Below, in pieces: positions 8,782 to 19,410 of a stretch of 64,000 bases of DNA (positions within the stretch are counted from its first letter, which is position 1; every line of letters starts with the position of its first letter). The position numbers and the translations under genes were made by a program. This DNA is from Haemophilus massiliensis. Its GTDB lineage: Bacteria > Pseudomonadota > Gammaproteobacteria > Enterobacterales > Pasteurellaceae. The DNA lies in assembly GCA_000752995.2 (NCBI GenBank), contig LM994636.1:694879-758878 (forward strand). Reading direction: 5' to 3'. The notes under the pieces were generated by a model. That model searched no databases, was not told the origin of the DNA, and saw only the letters and a program-made list of their open reading frames with translations.

Positions 8782-10362
8782 TTAATGTTCTCTGGTTTTA
8801 AAGAACGTGATGTCGGGATAACGTTCCTGCGTCAGGTTCAGATTGACCATTGTCGGCGCGATATACGTCAGATTATCGCCGCCGTCCAGCGCCAGATGCT
8901 GCTCGTTTTTACGCTTGAATTCGTCGAGTTTTTTCACCTCTTCGCATTCCACCCAACGGGCGGTTGCAACATTCACGTTTTCGTAAATCGCTTCCACGTT
9001 ATATTCGGTTTTCAGGCGGGATACCACTACATCAAACTGCAATACGCCCACCGCACCGACGATAAGATCGTTATTGGCAAGCGGGCGGAATACCTGCACG
9101 GCGCCTTCTTCGGACAGTTGCACCAAGCCTTTCAGCAGCTGTTTTTGTTTCAGCGGATCTTTTAAGCGGATACGGCGGAACAATTCCGGCGCGAAATTAG
9201 GAATGCCGGTAAATTTCAGCTCTTCGCCTTGGGTAAAGGTGTCGCCGATTTGAATCGTGCCGTGATTATGCAGCCCGATAATATCGCCGGCATAGGCTTC
9301 TTCCGCCTGAGTGCGGTCGCCGGCCATAAAGGTCAGCGCGTCGGAAATCACCACTTCTTTGCCAATACGCACGTGGCGCAGTTTCATGCCTTTTTCGTAT
9401 TTGCCGGAAACGATGCGCATAAACGCTACGCGGTCACGGTGTTTCGGATCCATATTGGCTTGAATTTTAAACACAAAACCGGTCAGTTTTTGTTCCTCAC
9501 TTGCCACCAAGCGTACGTCCGCCTGACGAGCTTGCGGCGCCGGCGCCCATTCGGTCAAGCCGTCGAGCATGTGATCCACGCCGAAGTTGCCCAACGCAGT
9601 ACCGAAAAATACCGGTGTCAGTTCACCATTTAAAAAGGCGTTCAGCGCAAAGGAATTGGATGCGCCTTGCACCAGTTCCAGTTCGTCGCGCAGCTGCTGT
9701 GCCAGATCGTCGCCGATGGCGGCATCTAGTTCCGGGTTATCCAGCCCTTTGACGATCCGCACCGCCTGAATGGTATGCCCTTGTCCGCTTTGATATAGGT
9801 AGGTTTCGTCTTTATATAAATGATAAACACCTTTAAACAGCTTGCCGCAGCCGATCGGCCAGGTAATTGGGGCACAACGAATATTCAGCACATTTTCTAC
9901 TTCGTCGAGCAGTTCCATCGGATCGCGGATATCGCGGTCGAGTTTGTTCATAAAGGTCAGAATCGGCGTATCGCGCAGACGAGTGACTTCCATTAATTTA
10001 ATGGTGCGTTCTTCCACCCCTTTGGCGCTGTCGATAACCATTAAACAGCTGTCCACCGCGGTTAGTGTACGGTAAGTATCTTCCGAGAAATCTTCGTGTC
10101 CCGGCGTATCCAGCAAATTAACCAGACAATCGTTGTAAGGAAATTGCATTACGGAAGTGGTAATTGAAATGCCGCGCTGTTTTTCCATTTCCATCCAGTC
10201 GGATTTGGCATGTTGAGTGGCGCCTTTGCCTTTTACCGTACCGGCGGTCTGGATGGCGTGCCCGTACAGCAACACTTTTTCGGTGATCGTAGTTTTACCT
10301 GCATCGGGGTGGGAAATAATCGCAAAAGTGCGGCGTTTGTTGATTTGTTCCGGATATGACAT
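8782..10362 (-). CDS. prfC: peptide chain release factor 3
   Basis: RF3 is a GTPase that recycles RF1 and RF2 from the ribosome after termination. The 526-residue protein matches the family length. G motifs are visible: SHPDAGKTT (residues 17-25), DTPGHEDF and NKLDRD. The open frame continues upstream to 10575, but the conserved start [19 protein letters not shown] begins at 10362, so the first 71 codons of the longer frame are rejected. It is transcribed divergently from purC with about 200 bases between them. Confidence 0.96.
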   Translation of the reverse strand: MSYPEQINKRRTFAIISHPDAGKTTITEKVLLYGHAIQTAGTVKGKGATQHAKSDWMEMEKQRGISITTSVMQFPYNDCLVNLLDTPGHEDFSEDTYRTLTAVDSCLMVIDSAKGVEERTIKLMEVTRLRDTPILTFMNKLDRDIRDPMELLDEVENVLNIRCAPITWPIGCGKLFKGVYHLYKDETYLYQSGQGHTIQAVRIVKGLDNPELDAAIGDDLAQQLRDELELVQGASNSFALNAFLNGELTPVFFGTALGNFGVDHMLDGLTEWAPAPQARQADVRLVASEEQKLTGFVFKIQANMDPKHRDRVAFMRIVSGKYEKGMKLRHVRIGKEVVISDALTFMAGDRTQAEEAYAGDIIGLHNHGTIQIGDTFTQGEELKFTGIPNFAPELFRRIRLKDPLKQKQLLKGLVQLSEEGAVQVFRPLANNDLIVGAVGVLQFDVVVSRLKTEYNVEAIYENVNVATARWVECEEVKKLDEFKRKNEQHLALDGGDNLTYIAPTMVNLNLTQERYPDITFFKTREH

Positions 10363-10487
10363 TTGATGTATTTCTGTTTGGTGTAAAAATTGATGTAAAA
10401 AAACTGGGGCGTATTGTCGCCGAAAATTGATTTCGGCGCAATATCGCTTGCCTTTTCTTTGTGTTGACAAAGAAAAGTGATAATCAG

Positions 10488-10503
10488 GCGTAATCGTTTG
10501 CGC
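10488..10503 (+). promoter_or_regulatory. PurR-type operator upstream of purC
   Basis: The 16-mer GCGTAATCGTTTGCGC (reverse GCGCAAACGATTACGC) matches about 12 of 16 positions of the E. coli PurR consensus ACGCAAACGTTTTCGT. It lies about 60 bases upstream of the purC start, just before a TACAAT -10-like element at 10523-10528. This is where a purine repressor would block the promoter. Confidence 0.65.
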
Positions 10504-10566
10504 AAAAATTAAAAAAGTGCGGTACAATATGCGCCGATTTTTCATATAACCAAAAAGGTATAGCAA

Positions 10567-11427
10567 ATGACACAACTCAGCCTTAAGAAAATTTATTCCG
10601 GTAAAGTGCGCGATCTGTATGAAATTGACGACAAACGGATGCTGATGGTGGCGACCGATCGCTTATCCGCATTTGATGTGATTTTAGATGATCCGATTCC
10701 GCGTAAAGGTGAAATTCTGACTCAAATTTCTAATTTCTGGTTTAACAAATTGGCGCCGATTATGCCGAATCACTTCACCGGCGAAACCGTTTATGACGTG
10801 TTGCCGAAGGCGGAAGCGGATTCGGTAAAAAATCGTGCCGTGGTAGTAAAACGCTTGAAGCCGATTAAAATCGAGTCTATTGTGCGCGGTTATTTAACCG
10901 GCAGCGGATTAAAGGATTATAAACAAACCGGTACTATTTGCGGTTTGGCGTTGCCGGCAGGATTGGTGGAGGCAAGCAAGTTGCCGCAACCGATTTTTAC
11001 CCCGTCCAGCAAGGAAGAAGTGGGTAATCACGATATTAATATCAGCTATGCGCAGTGCGAAAAGTTGATCGGCGCGGAGCTGGCGGCCCAGGTTAAGCAA
11101 AAAGCTATTGCACTTTATACGGCAGCGGCAGACTATGCGCTAAGTAAGGGCATTATTATCTGCGATACCAAATTTGAATTCGGACTGGATGAAAACGGCG
11201 TGCTGACGTTGATGGATGAAGTGCTGACGCCGGATTCCAGCCGTTTTTGGGCGGTGGAAACCTATCGCGAAGGTAGCAATCCGCCGTCATTCGATAAACA
11301 GTTCGTGCGCGATTGGTTGGAGCAAAGCGGCTGGAACAAACAACCGCCGGCACCGAAAGTGCCTGCCGAGATCATTGCCAAAACAGTTGATAAATATCAA
11401 GAAGCCTTGGATTTATTAACCAAGTAG
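10567..11427 (+). CDS. purC: phosphoribosylaminoimidazole-succinocarboxamide synthase
   Basis: PurC condenses CAIR with aspartate using ATP to form SAICAR in purine synthesis. At 286 residues it is the longer SAICAR synthetase variant, not the 237-residue E. coli form. Signature blocks include [23 protein letters not shown], the [11 protein letters not shown] segment near residue 105, and [14 protein letters not shown] near residue 215. It has its own PurR-like box and ends at an inverted uptake-signal pair. purC followed shortly by argG is also seen in Haemophilus; both use aspartate to make succinyl-type intermediates that release fumarate later. Confidence 0.96.
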   Translation: MTQLSLKKIYSGKVRDLYEIDDKRMLMVATDRLSAFDVILDDPIPRKGEILTQISNFWFNKLAPIMPNHFTGETVYDVLPKAEADSVKNRAVVVKRLKPIKIESIVRGYLTGSGLKDYKQTGTICGLALPAGLVEASKLPQPIFTPSSKEEVGNHDINISYAQCEKLIGAELAAQVKQKAIALYTAAADYALSKGIIICDTKFEFGLDENGVLTLMDEVLTPDSSRFWAVETYREGSNPPSFDKQFVRDWLEQSGWNKQPPAPKVPAEIIAKTVDKYQEALDLLTK

Positions 11428-11440
11428 CGAAATTTTTCCC

Positions 11441-11480
11441 AAGTGCGGTGTATTTTGCGCTAGAATCGACCGCACTTTTG
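11441..11480 (+). terminator. inverted uptake-signal pair after purC
   Basis: AAGTGCGGT at 11441 and ACCGCACTT ending at 11477 face each other across about 19 bases and are followed by TTG. It probably stops or weakens purC transcription before the YeeZ-like gene. Confidence 0.55.
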
Positions 11481-11500
11481 GCTATTTTCATTGAGGTGTT

Positions 11501-12328
11501 ATGAGGTCGGTTGCAATCGTCGGGTTAGGTTGGCTGGGGCTGCCCCTTGCCCGTCATTTGAAAACTCTGGGTTGGGAAGTCAAAGGCACTAAACGTACTC
11601 ACGACGGTGTCGAGCAAATGCGCCTGCTGCGTCTGGAAACCTATCATCTTGAACTCAATCCCGATATTAATGCCGATCCGGATGATCTGAGCGCGCTGTT
11701 TGCCGTCCGTTCGCTGGTGATTAATATTCCGCCGAGCCAATATTTTTTTGACCTGAATCATTATGTGCAAGGGGTGCAAAATCTGGTGAACGAAGCGCTA
11801 TTGCAGGGCGTGCAGCATATTATTTTTATCAGTTCCAGCTCGGTGTTCGCTGAGATTTCCGGCCGTTTTGATGAATTCGTGCCGCCGCAGCCGGACAGCG
11901 AAACGGGAAAGGCGCTGAAAACCATTGAAGAGTGGCTGTTTCAGTTATCCGATATTGACTGCGATATCGTTCGTTTCAGCGGGCTGGTGGGCGCGGATCG
12001 TCATCCGGTGCGCTTTCTGGCGGGCAAAACCGCATTAAGCGGCGGTAATACGCCGGTTAATCTGGTGCATGTGGACGATTGCGCGCGCGCTATTCAGTTG
12101 CTGCTGGAAACCCCGAGCTATCAGCGTTTGTACCATTTATCCGCGCCGCTGCATCCGAATAAAGCGGAATATTACGGCACCATGGCGCGTCAATTAGGAT
12201 TGGCGCCGCCGCATTTTATTTGCAGTGCACAGGATCCGCAGCGAATTATTCTGGCGGATAAAATTTGCCGGGAGCTGGGTTTTGTTTATCAGTATCCCGA
12301 CCCTTACCAGATGCTGCCGCTAGAATAA
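11501..12328 (+). CDS. NAD(P)-binding epimerase-like protein, YeeZ family
   Basis: This is a 275-residue cytosolic protein of the extended short-chain dehydrogenase/epimerase group. It opens with a Rossmann motif GLGWLG (residues 8-13). It also has a FISSSSVFAE strand near residue 108, where the catalytic serine sits in this family, and a NLVHVDDCARAI block typical of the epimerase C-terminal half. The usual YxxxK pair is not evident: the segment holds GKALKTIEEWL instead. An oxidoreductase or ligand-binding role is therefore uncertain. E. coli YeeZ is the closest family I recognise, and its substrate is unknown. Confidence 0.75.
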   Translation: MRSVAIVGLGWLGLPLARHLKTLGWEVKGTKRTHDGVEQMRLLRLETYHLELNPDINADPDDLSALFAVRSLVINIPPSQYFFDLNHYVQGVQNLVNEALLQGVQHIIFISSSSVFAEISGRFDEFVPPQPDSETGKALKTIEEWLFQLSDIDCDIVRFSGLVGADRHPVRFLAGKTALSGGNTPVNLVHVDDCARAIQLLLETPSYQRLYHLSAPLHPNKAEYYGTMARQLGLAPPHFICSAQDPQRIILADKICRELGFVYQYPDPYQMLPLE

Positions 12329-12390
12329 CGTTGCCGTTAAAGTGCGGTGGACTTTAACGTTGTTTTCAATGATAATAAGCCGATTTTTAG

Positions 12391-13764
<1,374 letters not shown>

Positions 13765-13786
13765 GTGGAAAAACGCTAAAAAATAT

Positions 13787-13838
13787 GACCGCACTTTTGC
13801 CGGTGCGAAAACCGGTGAGAAAAGTGCGGTCGTTTTTT
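13787..13838 (+). terminator. terminator of argG built from inverted uptake signals
   Basis: GACCGCACTTTT and AAAAGTGCGGTC form a 12-bp stem. Inside it a second, smaller inverted repeat CCGGT / ACCGG forms the loop. GTTTTTTG follows. It separates the convergent argG and Lrp-type genes. Confidence 0.85.
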
Positions 13839-13878
13839 GCCTAAAATTCGGTATTATGCCAGTTTCAGTAAAAACAGA

Positions 13879-14346
13879 TTAGAGCGGCAATTCGGTGGTG
13901 TTCTTGACGGTTTTGAGAATAATCTCGGTTTTTAGATTTTTTATGCCGAGTTCTTTGGTGAGATATTTCTTTTTGCAGGCGTAAAATTCATCTAAATCGG
14001 CAACTTGCAGCTTTAGGATAAAATCGTAATCGCCAGCCATTAGATGACATTCGGTGATTTGTGGAATCAGTTTCATTTCAAACATAAACCTTTCCCGCTG
14101 TTTTATATCTTCTTCAAAAAATGATCCTAAAGCATAGACCGTCAAACCGCAGTTCAGTTTTTTCGGATCAAGAATTGCCGTATATTTGTTGATGAACCCG
14201 TTGTGTTCCAACAGATTAACGCGTCTTAGGCAGGCGGAATTGGATAAGCCGACCTCCTGAGCCAATTCATTATTTTGTAAACGACCGTTTTGCTGTAAGG
14301 CGCGTAAGATTCGGGTATTAATGTTATCCAATATTTTATTGGCCAT
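13879..14346 (-). CDS. Lrp/AsnC-family transcriptional regulator
   Basis: This is a 155-residue feast/famine regulator. It has an N-terminal helix-turn-helix (LDNINTRILRALQQNGRL, NNELAQEVGLSNSACLRRV) and a C-terminal ligand-binding RAM domain (residues about 70-150, GDYDFILKLQVADLDEFYA). A strong AAGGAGG site precedes the ATG. It lies 173 bases downstream of, and on the same strand as, the arcB-arcC-transporter genes, separated by a hairpin. It is therefore a plausible local regulator responding to an amino acid such as arginine, ornithine or citrulline. It differs from global Lrp, so I give no gene symbol. Confidence 0.88.
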   Translation of the reverse strand: MANKILDNINTRILRALQQNGRLQNNELAQEVGLSNSACLRRVNLLEHNGFINKYTAILDPKKLNCGLTVYALGSFFEEDIKQRERFMFEMKLIPQITECHLMAGDYDFILKLQVADLDEFYACKKKYLTKELGIKNLKTEIILKTVKNTTELPL

Positions 14347-14386
14347 ATTTTCCTCCTTAAATCTGTCTTTTTTGTCAGGGACAGGG

Positions 14387-14397
14387 AATATCCATTT
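14387..14397 (+). promoter_or_regulatory. 11-base motif shared with the arcB upstream region
   Basis: AATATCCATTT lies 40 bases upstream of the Lrp-type gene. The same 11 bases occur in the opposite orientation at 18090-18100, upstream of arcB. This is a candidate half-site for the Lrp-type protein, inferred only from recurrence. Confidence 0.3.
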
Positions 14398-14465
14398 CTG
14401 AAACGGTTATGATGAATTCATATTTTTTATTGTAAAAGTAATTGATTATATAAAATTCACGGTCG

Positions 14466-14507
14466 GACAGGTTACTTTGATTATTGGATAGGCAAAGTAA
14501 CCTGTTC
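14466..14507 (-). terminator. 14-bp hairpin between the transporter and Lrp-type gene
   Basis: GACAGGTTACTTTG and CAAAGTAACCTGTTC pair almost perfectly across a 13-base loop. Downstream on the minus strand the sequence is GACCGTGAATTTT, so the T-run is weak. It may be a terminator for the arc cluster or a leaky attenuator before the regulator. Confidence 0.6.
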
Positions 14508-14519
14508 ATATTGCAGGAG

Positions 14520-16037
14520 TTAAGCGTACATCTGCACCTGAATGACGAGCAACGCGGAACCGATCACCAGTAACGCGCCGATCATCGGCAATACGAATTT
14601 GACCCAGCGGTCAAACGGAATATGCAGCATTTGTAGCGTGACAAGCACCAGACCGGTCGGTGCCAAAAAGAGCATGGCATATTGTCCCCAATTATAGGCA
14701 GAGACGACGATATAGCGCGGAATTCCCACCGCATCCGCCAATGGCGCCATAATCGGCATGGACAACACGGCAAGCCCGGACGACGACGGTACAAATAGAC
14801 CCAGAATGATAAAGATTACCAGCTGTGTCAGAATAAAGATCGTCGTCGGCATACCGGCGACAATATCGGACATATAAGCCAAAATAGTATCTGAGATCAT
14901 ACCTTCGTCCAGCACTAAATTTACTCCGCGCGCCAGTCCGATAATCAGCGATACGCCGACCAGCTCGGAAGCGCCGCGGGTAAAGGAATCAATAATATCC
15001 TGTTCCGATAGCCCGGAAATAAACATAATGATGATTGTCAGAGTCAGAAATGACGCCGCCATTTGTGGAAACCACCAGCCGCCCGCCATAACGCCCCAGA
15101 TCATAATCGGAAAAGCAATGCAGAATATGCTGAGAATGATTTTTCGTCTGGTGCTGAATTGCAGTTCCGTACTCGGATCGTAGTTGTGCATATAGCGGTG
15201 ATAGAATTCTTCCCTGTCATCATAGGTATAAGAAAAACTGGCATCCGCTTTGATTTTTTTACAATACCAGTACATATAACTAATCACGCAGGCGGAACCT
15301 AAGATTAGCCCGATAAAGCGGAAGGCGATGCCTTCGGTAAACTGAATACCGGCGGCATTGGAGGCGATCACCACGGAAAACGGATTGACGGTGGAAAAGG
15401 CGGTACCCATGGATGAGGCAAGAAAAATGGCACCTACACAAACAATAGCGTCATAACCCAGCGCCAGAAATACCGGCACTAAAATCGGATAAAACGCCAC
15501 GGCTTCTTCTTCGATTCCGCAGGTTGTGCCGCCGATCGCCATGAGTACGCAAACGCTGAATACAATCAGAAATTCATTGCCTTTTGTTCGTTTCGCCAGC
15601 GCACTTAACCCGGCATTAAATGCGCCGGTTTTGTTGATTACGCCGATCATTCCGCCCAGCACGAAGATAAACACCATAACATCGGCGGCTTCAATCGTGC
15701 CTTCTACCATACTAATGGTGATATCTTTAATGCCTTTAGGATTCTGTTCAACCCGCTGATAGGAACCGGGAATTGCAATCGGTTTTCTGATGGTGCCTTC
15801 GGTAAAATTGTTTAATGCGATTTTGATGTTTAATTTTTCCAACGATTCGGTTGTCGCCGGAAGAATTTGGTCGGGTTGCTGATAGGTTTTAACCACAAAA
15901 TTATTCGTGGATGAATTGTAGGTGAGCTTGGAATAGGAACCCGCCGGGATAATCCAAGTTAGTCCGACAGCAATAATCAAAATAATAAATAAAATTGAAA
16001 ACGCCGTAGGAAATTTAAATGCTTTCTTTGTGCCCAT
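14520..16037 (-). CDS. YfcC-family membrane transporter, putative citrulline/ornithine or arginine carrier
   Basis: This is a 505-residue inner-membrane protein of the YfcC family (DcuC/ArcD-like superfamily). It has about a dozen hydrophobic helices and a periplasmic-type loop at residues about 35-100. Conserved blocks are visible: IGGTTCGIEEEAVAFYPI near residue 168, MGTAFSTVNPFS near 210, and FVPSSSGLAVLSMPIMAPLAD near 415. It follows arcC by 72 bases in the same operon, where the classical ADI pathway has the arginine/ornithine antiporter ArcD. The substrate is inferred from that context, and citrulline, ornithine or arginine are all possible. Confidence 0.85.
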   Translation of the reverse strand: MGTKKAFKFPTAFSILFIILIIAVGLTWIIPAGSYSKLTYNSSTNNFVVKTYQQPDQILPATTESLEKLNIKIALNNFTEGTIRKPIAIPGSYQRVEQNPKGIKDITISMVEGTIEAADVMVFIFVLGGMIGVINKTGAFNAGLSALAKRTKGNEFLIVFSVCVLMAIGGTTCGIEEEAVAFYPILVPVFLALGYDAIVCVGAIFLASSMGTAFSTVNPFSVVIASNAAGIQFTEGIAFRFIGLILGSACVISYMYWYCKKIKADASFSYTYDDREEFYHRYMHNYDPSTELQFSTRRKIILSIFCIAFPIMIWGVMAGGWWFPQMAASFLTLTIIIMFISGLSEQDIIDSFTRGASELVGVSLIIGLARGVNLVLDEGMISDTILAYMSDIVAGMPTTIFILTQLVIFIILGLFVPSSSGLAVLSMPIMAPLADAVGIPRYIVVSAYNWGQYAMLFLAPTGLVLVTLQMLHIPFDRWVKFVLPMIGALLVIGSALLVIQVQMYA

Positions 16038-16109
16038 GATGAACTCCTCGTGATACGGCTTAGGTTAAAATCAGAGATGCGCCATGCAGACGCATCTTTG
16101 ACGAGCGGA

Positions 16110-17039
16110 TTAATAATACTCGATATCCTCTGTTTGCGCGGTGATTCTTGTTCCCGCTTTACCTTTCACAATGTCGACGATATCGGAAAGTGAGCCGATA
16201 ACGGCGTCATGCCCGGAATGCCGCACGAAATTCAGTGCCGCCTGCACCTTCGGCCCCATGGAACCGGAGGCAAAAGCCATTTCCCCGATGGCATCGGGAT
16301 TGGCTTTGGCGATGGCTTTTTGGCTCGGTTTACCCCAATCCACAAATACTGCGGAGACATCGGTGGCGATGATAAACAAATCGGCATCCAGATTTTCAGC
16401 CAGCAGCGCCGAGCACAGGTCTTTATCAATGACCGCTTCAACTCCTTGCAGATTGCCTTGTTCATCATAATAAGTCGGAATACCGCCACCACCGGCACAA
16501 ATCACAATACTGCCTTTTTCCAGCAACCATTTCACCGGACGGATTTCAAAGATCCGTTTCGGCAGAGGACTCGGCACAACACGGCGGTATTTATCGCCGT
16601 CTTGGGCGATTGACCAACCTTTTTCCTGTGCCAGACTTTCCGCTTCTTCTTTGGTATAAACTGGACCGATCGGCTTGGTTGGCTTCTTGAACGCCGGATC
16701 GTTCGGATCCACTTCCACTTGTGAAAGCAGGGTGGCGAACGGCGCTTCAAAGGGCAGCAAATTACCCAATTCCTGCTGGATCATATAGCCGATCATGCCG
16801 ACGGATTCCGCTCCCAATACATCCAGCGGATACGTGGACACTTCTTTGTAAGCGGCGCCCTGCAATGCCAACAAACCGACTTGTGGCCCGTTGCCGTGGG
16901 TAATCACCAGTTCATTATTCGGATAAACTTTGGCGATTTGTTCGCATGCGATACGCACATTCTGCCGTTGATTTTCGGCGGATAAGGGTTCACCGCGACG
17001 CAGCAGCGCATTTCCGCCTAAGGCGATAACAATTCTCAT
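16110..17039 (-). CDS. arcC: carbamate kinase
   Basis: ArcC converts carbamoyl phosphate and ADP to ATP, CO2 and ammonia. The 309-residue protein has the family length. It starts [18 protein letters not shown] and shows the conserved [10 protein letters not shown] block near residue 46, [10 protein letters not shown] near residue 210 and ALNFVRHSG near the C-terminus. GGAGG lies just before the start. It is 12 bases after arcB, so the two are co-transcribed. Together they would turn citrulline and phosphate into ornithine, ATP, ammonia and CO2. Confidence 0.96.
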   Translation of the reverse strand: MRIVIALGGNALLRRGEPLSAENQRQNVRIACEQIAKVYPNNELVITHGNGPQVGLLALQGAAYKEVSTYPLDVLGAESVGMIGYMIQQELGNLLPFEAPFATLLSQVEVDPNDPAFKKPTKPIGPVYTKEEAESLAQEKGWSIAQDGDKYRRVVPSPLPKRIFEIRPVKWLLEKGSIVICAGGGGIPTYYDEQGNLQGVEAVIDKDLCSALLAENLDADLFIIATDVSAVFVDWGKPSQKAIAKANPDAIGEMAFASGSMGPKVQAALNFVRHSGHDAVIGSLSDIVDIVKGKAGTRITAQTEDIEYY

Positions 17040-17051
17040 GGCATCCTCCGG

Positions 17052-18056
17052 TTAAATTAAACTGGCGACCATCACCGCTTTAATGGTGTGCATGCGGTTT
17101 TCTGCCTGTTCAAAGGCGATATTCATCGGTGATTCGAACACCGCTTCGGTTACTTCAATACCGTTAGCCAACTGAGGATATTTTTCCGCAATCTGCTTAC
17201 CGACTTTAGTTTCACTATTATGGAATGCCGGTAGGCAGTGCATAAATTTCACTTTTGGATTACCTGTGCGCTTCATCAGTTCAGGGGTGACCTGATACGG
17301 CATCAGCAGAGCAATACGTTCGCCCCAGCTGTCCAACGGCTCGCCCATAGAAACCCAAACATCGGTATGGACGAAGTCCACATCTTTCACCGCTTTGTCA
17401 ATATCATCGGTAACGGTTAAACGTGCACCGCTTTGGTTGGCAAATTGTCGGCATAAATCCACCAGTTCATCATCCGGTAACAAGGCTTTTGGTCCGCACA
17501 CCCGCACGTCCATACCGAGTTTCGCGCCGATCAGTAGCAGAGAATTACCCATATTATTGCGGGCGTCACCGATATACACATATTTAATTTCACTTAACGG
17601 TTTGTCGCAGTGTTCGATCATAGTCAGCACATCCGCCAGCATCTGCGTCGGATGAAATTCATCGGTCAACCCGTTAAATACCGGCACTCCGGCATATTGC
17701 GCCAGTTCGTCCACCACGGTTTGTTTAAAACCACGGTATTCAATGGCGTCATACATCCGTCCGAGAACGCGTGCGGTATCTTTCATGCTTTCTTTATGCC
17801 CGATCTGTGATGAAGTGGGATCAATATAGGTCACTTGTGCGCCCTGATCATATGCCGCAACTTCAAAAGCGCAACGAGTACGGGTTGAGGTTTTCTCAAA
17901 AATGAGCGCAATATTTTTGCCTTTCAGATTCTGCTGTTCAGTACCGGCGTATTTTGCACGTTTCAAGTCTCTTGATAAATCAAGCAGATATTTTATTTCG
18001 CGTTCAGAATGATGTACCAGACTGAGCAAATGCCGGTTTTTAAGATTAAAAGCCAT
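17052..18056 (-). CDS. arcB: ornithine carbamoyltransferase (catabolic type)
   Basis: ArcB interconverts citrulline plus phosphate with ornithine plus carbamoyl phosphate. The product is 334 residues. The ATG at 18056 stands 8 bases after AAGGAG; a TTG two codons upstream is too close to that site. Carbamoyl-phosphate residues are seen in STRTR (57-61), and the ornithine motif HCLP is near 273-276. Being tied to arcC and a transporter argues for use in the catabolic direction. The same enzyme could feed argG, since no argF-type gene is in view. There is no arcA (arginine deiminase) next to it. Confidence 0.94.
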   Translation of the reverse strand: MAFNLKNRHLLSLVHHSEREIKYLLDLSRDLKRAKYAGTEQQNLKGKNIALIFEKTSTRTRCAFEVAAYDQGAQVTYIDPTSSQIGHKESMKDTARVLGRMYDAIEYRGFKQTVVDELAQYAGVPVFNGLTDEFHPTQMLADVLTMIEHCDKPLSEIKYVYIGDARNNMGNSLLLIGAKLGMDVRVCGPKALLPDDELVDLCRQFANQSGARLTVTDDIDKAVKDVDFVHTDVWVSMGEPLDSWGERIALLMPYQVTPELMKRTGNPKVKFMHCLPAFHNSETKVGKQIAEKYPQLANGIEVTEAVFESPMNIAFEQAENRMHTIKAVMVASLI

Positions 18057-18062
18057 AATCAA

Positions 18063-18380
18063 TTCTCCTTAATTAACGGATGGATTATTAAATGGATATT
18101 GCATATCCTCTGTACTACGTGCAAAAGAGTATCAGCCCTTGAATTGAATTTGGTTGCGTTTTTTCCGGCGTAATGTAAATTTTTGAAATAAAATTCTACT
18201 TTTAAGTTGGAAATTGATATTAAATTTTAAGATTTAGATAGGCTTATTAATTTACAGTATTAAATATTTGGGCAAGTATTGGCTTTTTTTTCGACGATTA
18301 ACAAGTGCCAGACTTAAAAGTGCGGTTATTTTTTGTTAAAATCCGCCGCCGTTAATATGTTCGTATTAATGGTATATAAC
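18063..18380. promoter_or_regulatory. AT-rich divergent control region between arcB and the VirK-like gene
   Basis: This stretch of about 320 bases has no gene. Near arcB it holds the perfect inverted repeat GGATAT-TGC-ATATCC (18094-18108), 38 bases from the start codon, which overlaps the 11-base motif at 18090-18100. An uptake signal lies at 18317-18326. No ARG box or FNR box was convincing. Confidence 0.45.
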
Positions 18381-19268
18381 ATGTATAAATTATCTCATTT
18401 TCCAACTTTTGCGGAAATGTATCCTGCTGAAAAACGTTGGCAGAAAAGGCTCCGCAGTTATCTTCGTTATCGTTTTTATACATTAATTTATGCTCGTTAT
18501 TGTCGGGAATTAATGTATTTTTTACACCTCCATCCGTTATGGGAAACCCTGTTCGCCCGCCTGCCTTATCGCATTAATACGCTGCTGGCAAAATACTGCG
18601 ATAAACGTTTTGGTATCCAGCGGCGACTTGGGGCGATTACTGCGAATTTCATGTTGGCGGAACAAAAGTTTACCTATGCTAAGGCGCAATCGCTGATTCA
18701 GGAAGAGAACTTGCGGTTGGCGGAATTGACGGAAGAATTGGATCTGTATTTGAATATCAACAAAATCGATCCGTTTGAAGGTTTTTTCTCGCTGAATATT
18801 ATTAATCAACATAAAGAAAGCGTGTACGACGCCTCTTTTGCCTTTTTGCCGCCTAACACATTGCTAATAACTTCAATTCAGGGGCCGCATTATGCGCAGG
18901 CACAGAATGTGATCCGAGAGGCAACTAAGAATTTACACGGCGTGCGCCCGATGTTTATGCTGATTAATGCCTTTCAGTTGCTGAGCGAAACCCTAAACTG
19001 TGAATTATGCGGTATTCCGCATAAAAATCAGGCTAAGTATCGCTGGAATGATTCGACCAAATTATTGTTTAATTATGACGAATTCTGGCAGGAAAACGGC
19101 GGTGTTTATGACAAATCGCGCGGATATTGGAAGTTACCGCGCAATTCTGAACGTAAATGCCCGGCGGCGATTCCAAGTAAAAAGCGTTCCATGTATCGCA
19201 AACGCTACGCCATGCTTGATCACACCGCACAGCAGATTAAGGATTTTTTTGCCGCGGAAACTTGTTAA
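18381..19268 (+). CDS. VirK/YbjX family protein (DUF535)
   Basis: This 295-residue protein is of the DUF535 family (VirK in Shigella, YbjX in E. coli). Recognisable blocks are LYLNINKIDPFEGFFSLNI, ASFAFLPPNTLLITSIQGP and HGVRPMFMLINAFQLLSE, followed by a basic C-terminal part rich in arginine and tyrosine. No signal peptide or membrane helix is obvious. Relatives affect surface or stress phenotypes and late steps of virulence-protein expression, but the molecular activity is unknown. The start is uncertain: ATGs at 18357, 18369 and 18381 and a TTG at 18333 are in frame and none has a clear ribosome site. I chose 18381 because conserved sequence starts there. Confidence 0.8.
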   Translation: MYKLSHFPTFAEMYPAEKRWQKRLRSYLRYRFYTLIYARYCRELMYFLHLHPLWETLFARLPYRINTLLAKYCDKRFGIQRRLGAITANFMLAEQKFTYAKAQSLIQEENLRLAELTEELDLYLNINKIDPFEGFFSLNIINQHKESVYDASFAFLPPNTLLITSIQGPHYAQAQNVIREATKNLHGVRPMFMLINAFQLLSETLNCELCGIPHKNQAKYRWNDSTKLLFNYDEFWQENGGVYDKSRGYWKLPRNSERKCPAAIPSKKRSMYRKRYAMLDHTAQQIKDFFAAETC

Positions 19269-19382
19269 AAAACCACCGCACTTTAGCGCGCAAAGTAAAA
19301 CGCACTAAATTAAGTTTAAAATTTGAGCCCTGCAAATGGCAGTGCTCGAAGTTTAAGTTAAAGGTAAGTTTTGGATACGGAG

Positions 19383-19400
19383 TAAAGTGCGGTCGGTTTT
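19383..19400 (-). repeat. uptake signal with T-run after nadE
   Basis: AAAGTGCGGTCGGTTTTTT lies between the convergent VirK-like gene and nadE. A second copy in the opposite orientation is at 19275. The pair could help stop transcription, but the spacing of more than 100 bases is long. Confidence 0.4.
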
Positions 19401-19410
19401 TTCAGCGTTT

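Noticed and set aside
10363-10575. N-terminal extension of prfC
   Set aside because: The conserved RF3 start lies at 10362 and the extra 71 codons overlap the purC promoter region.
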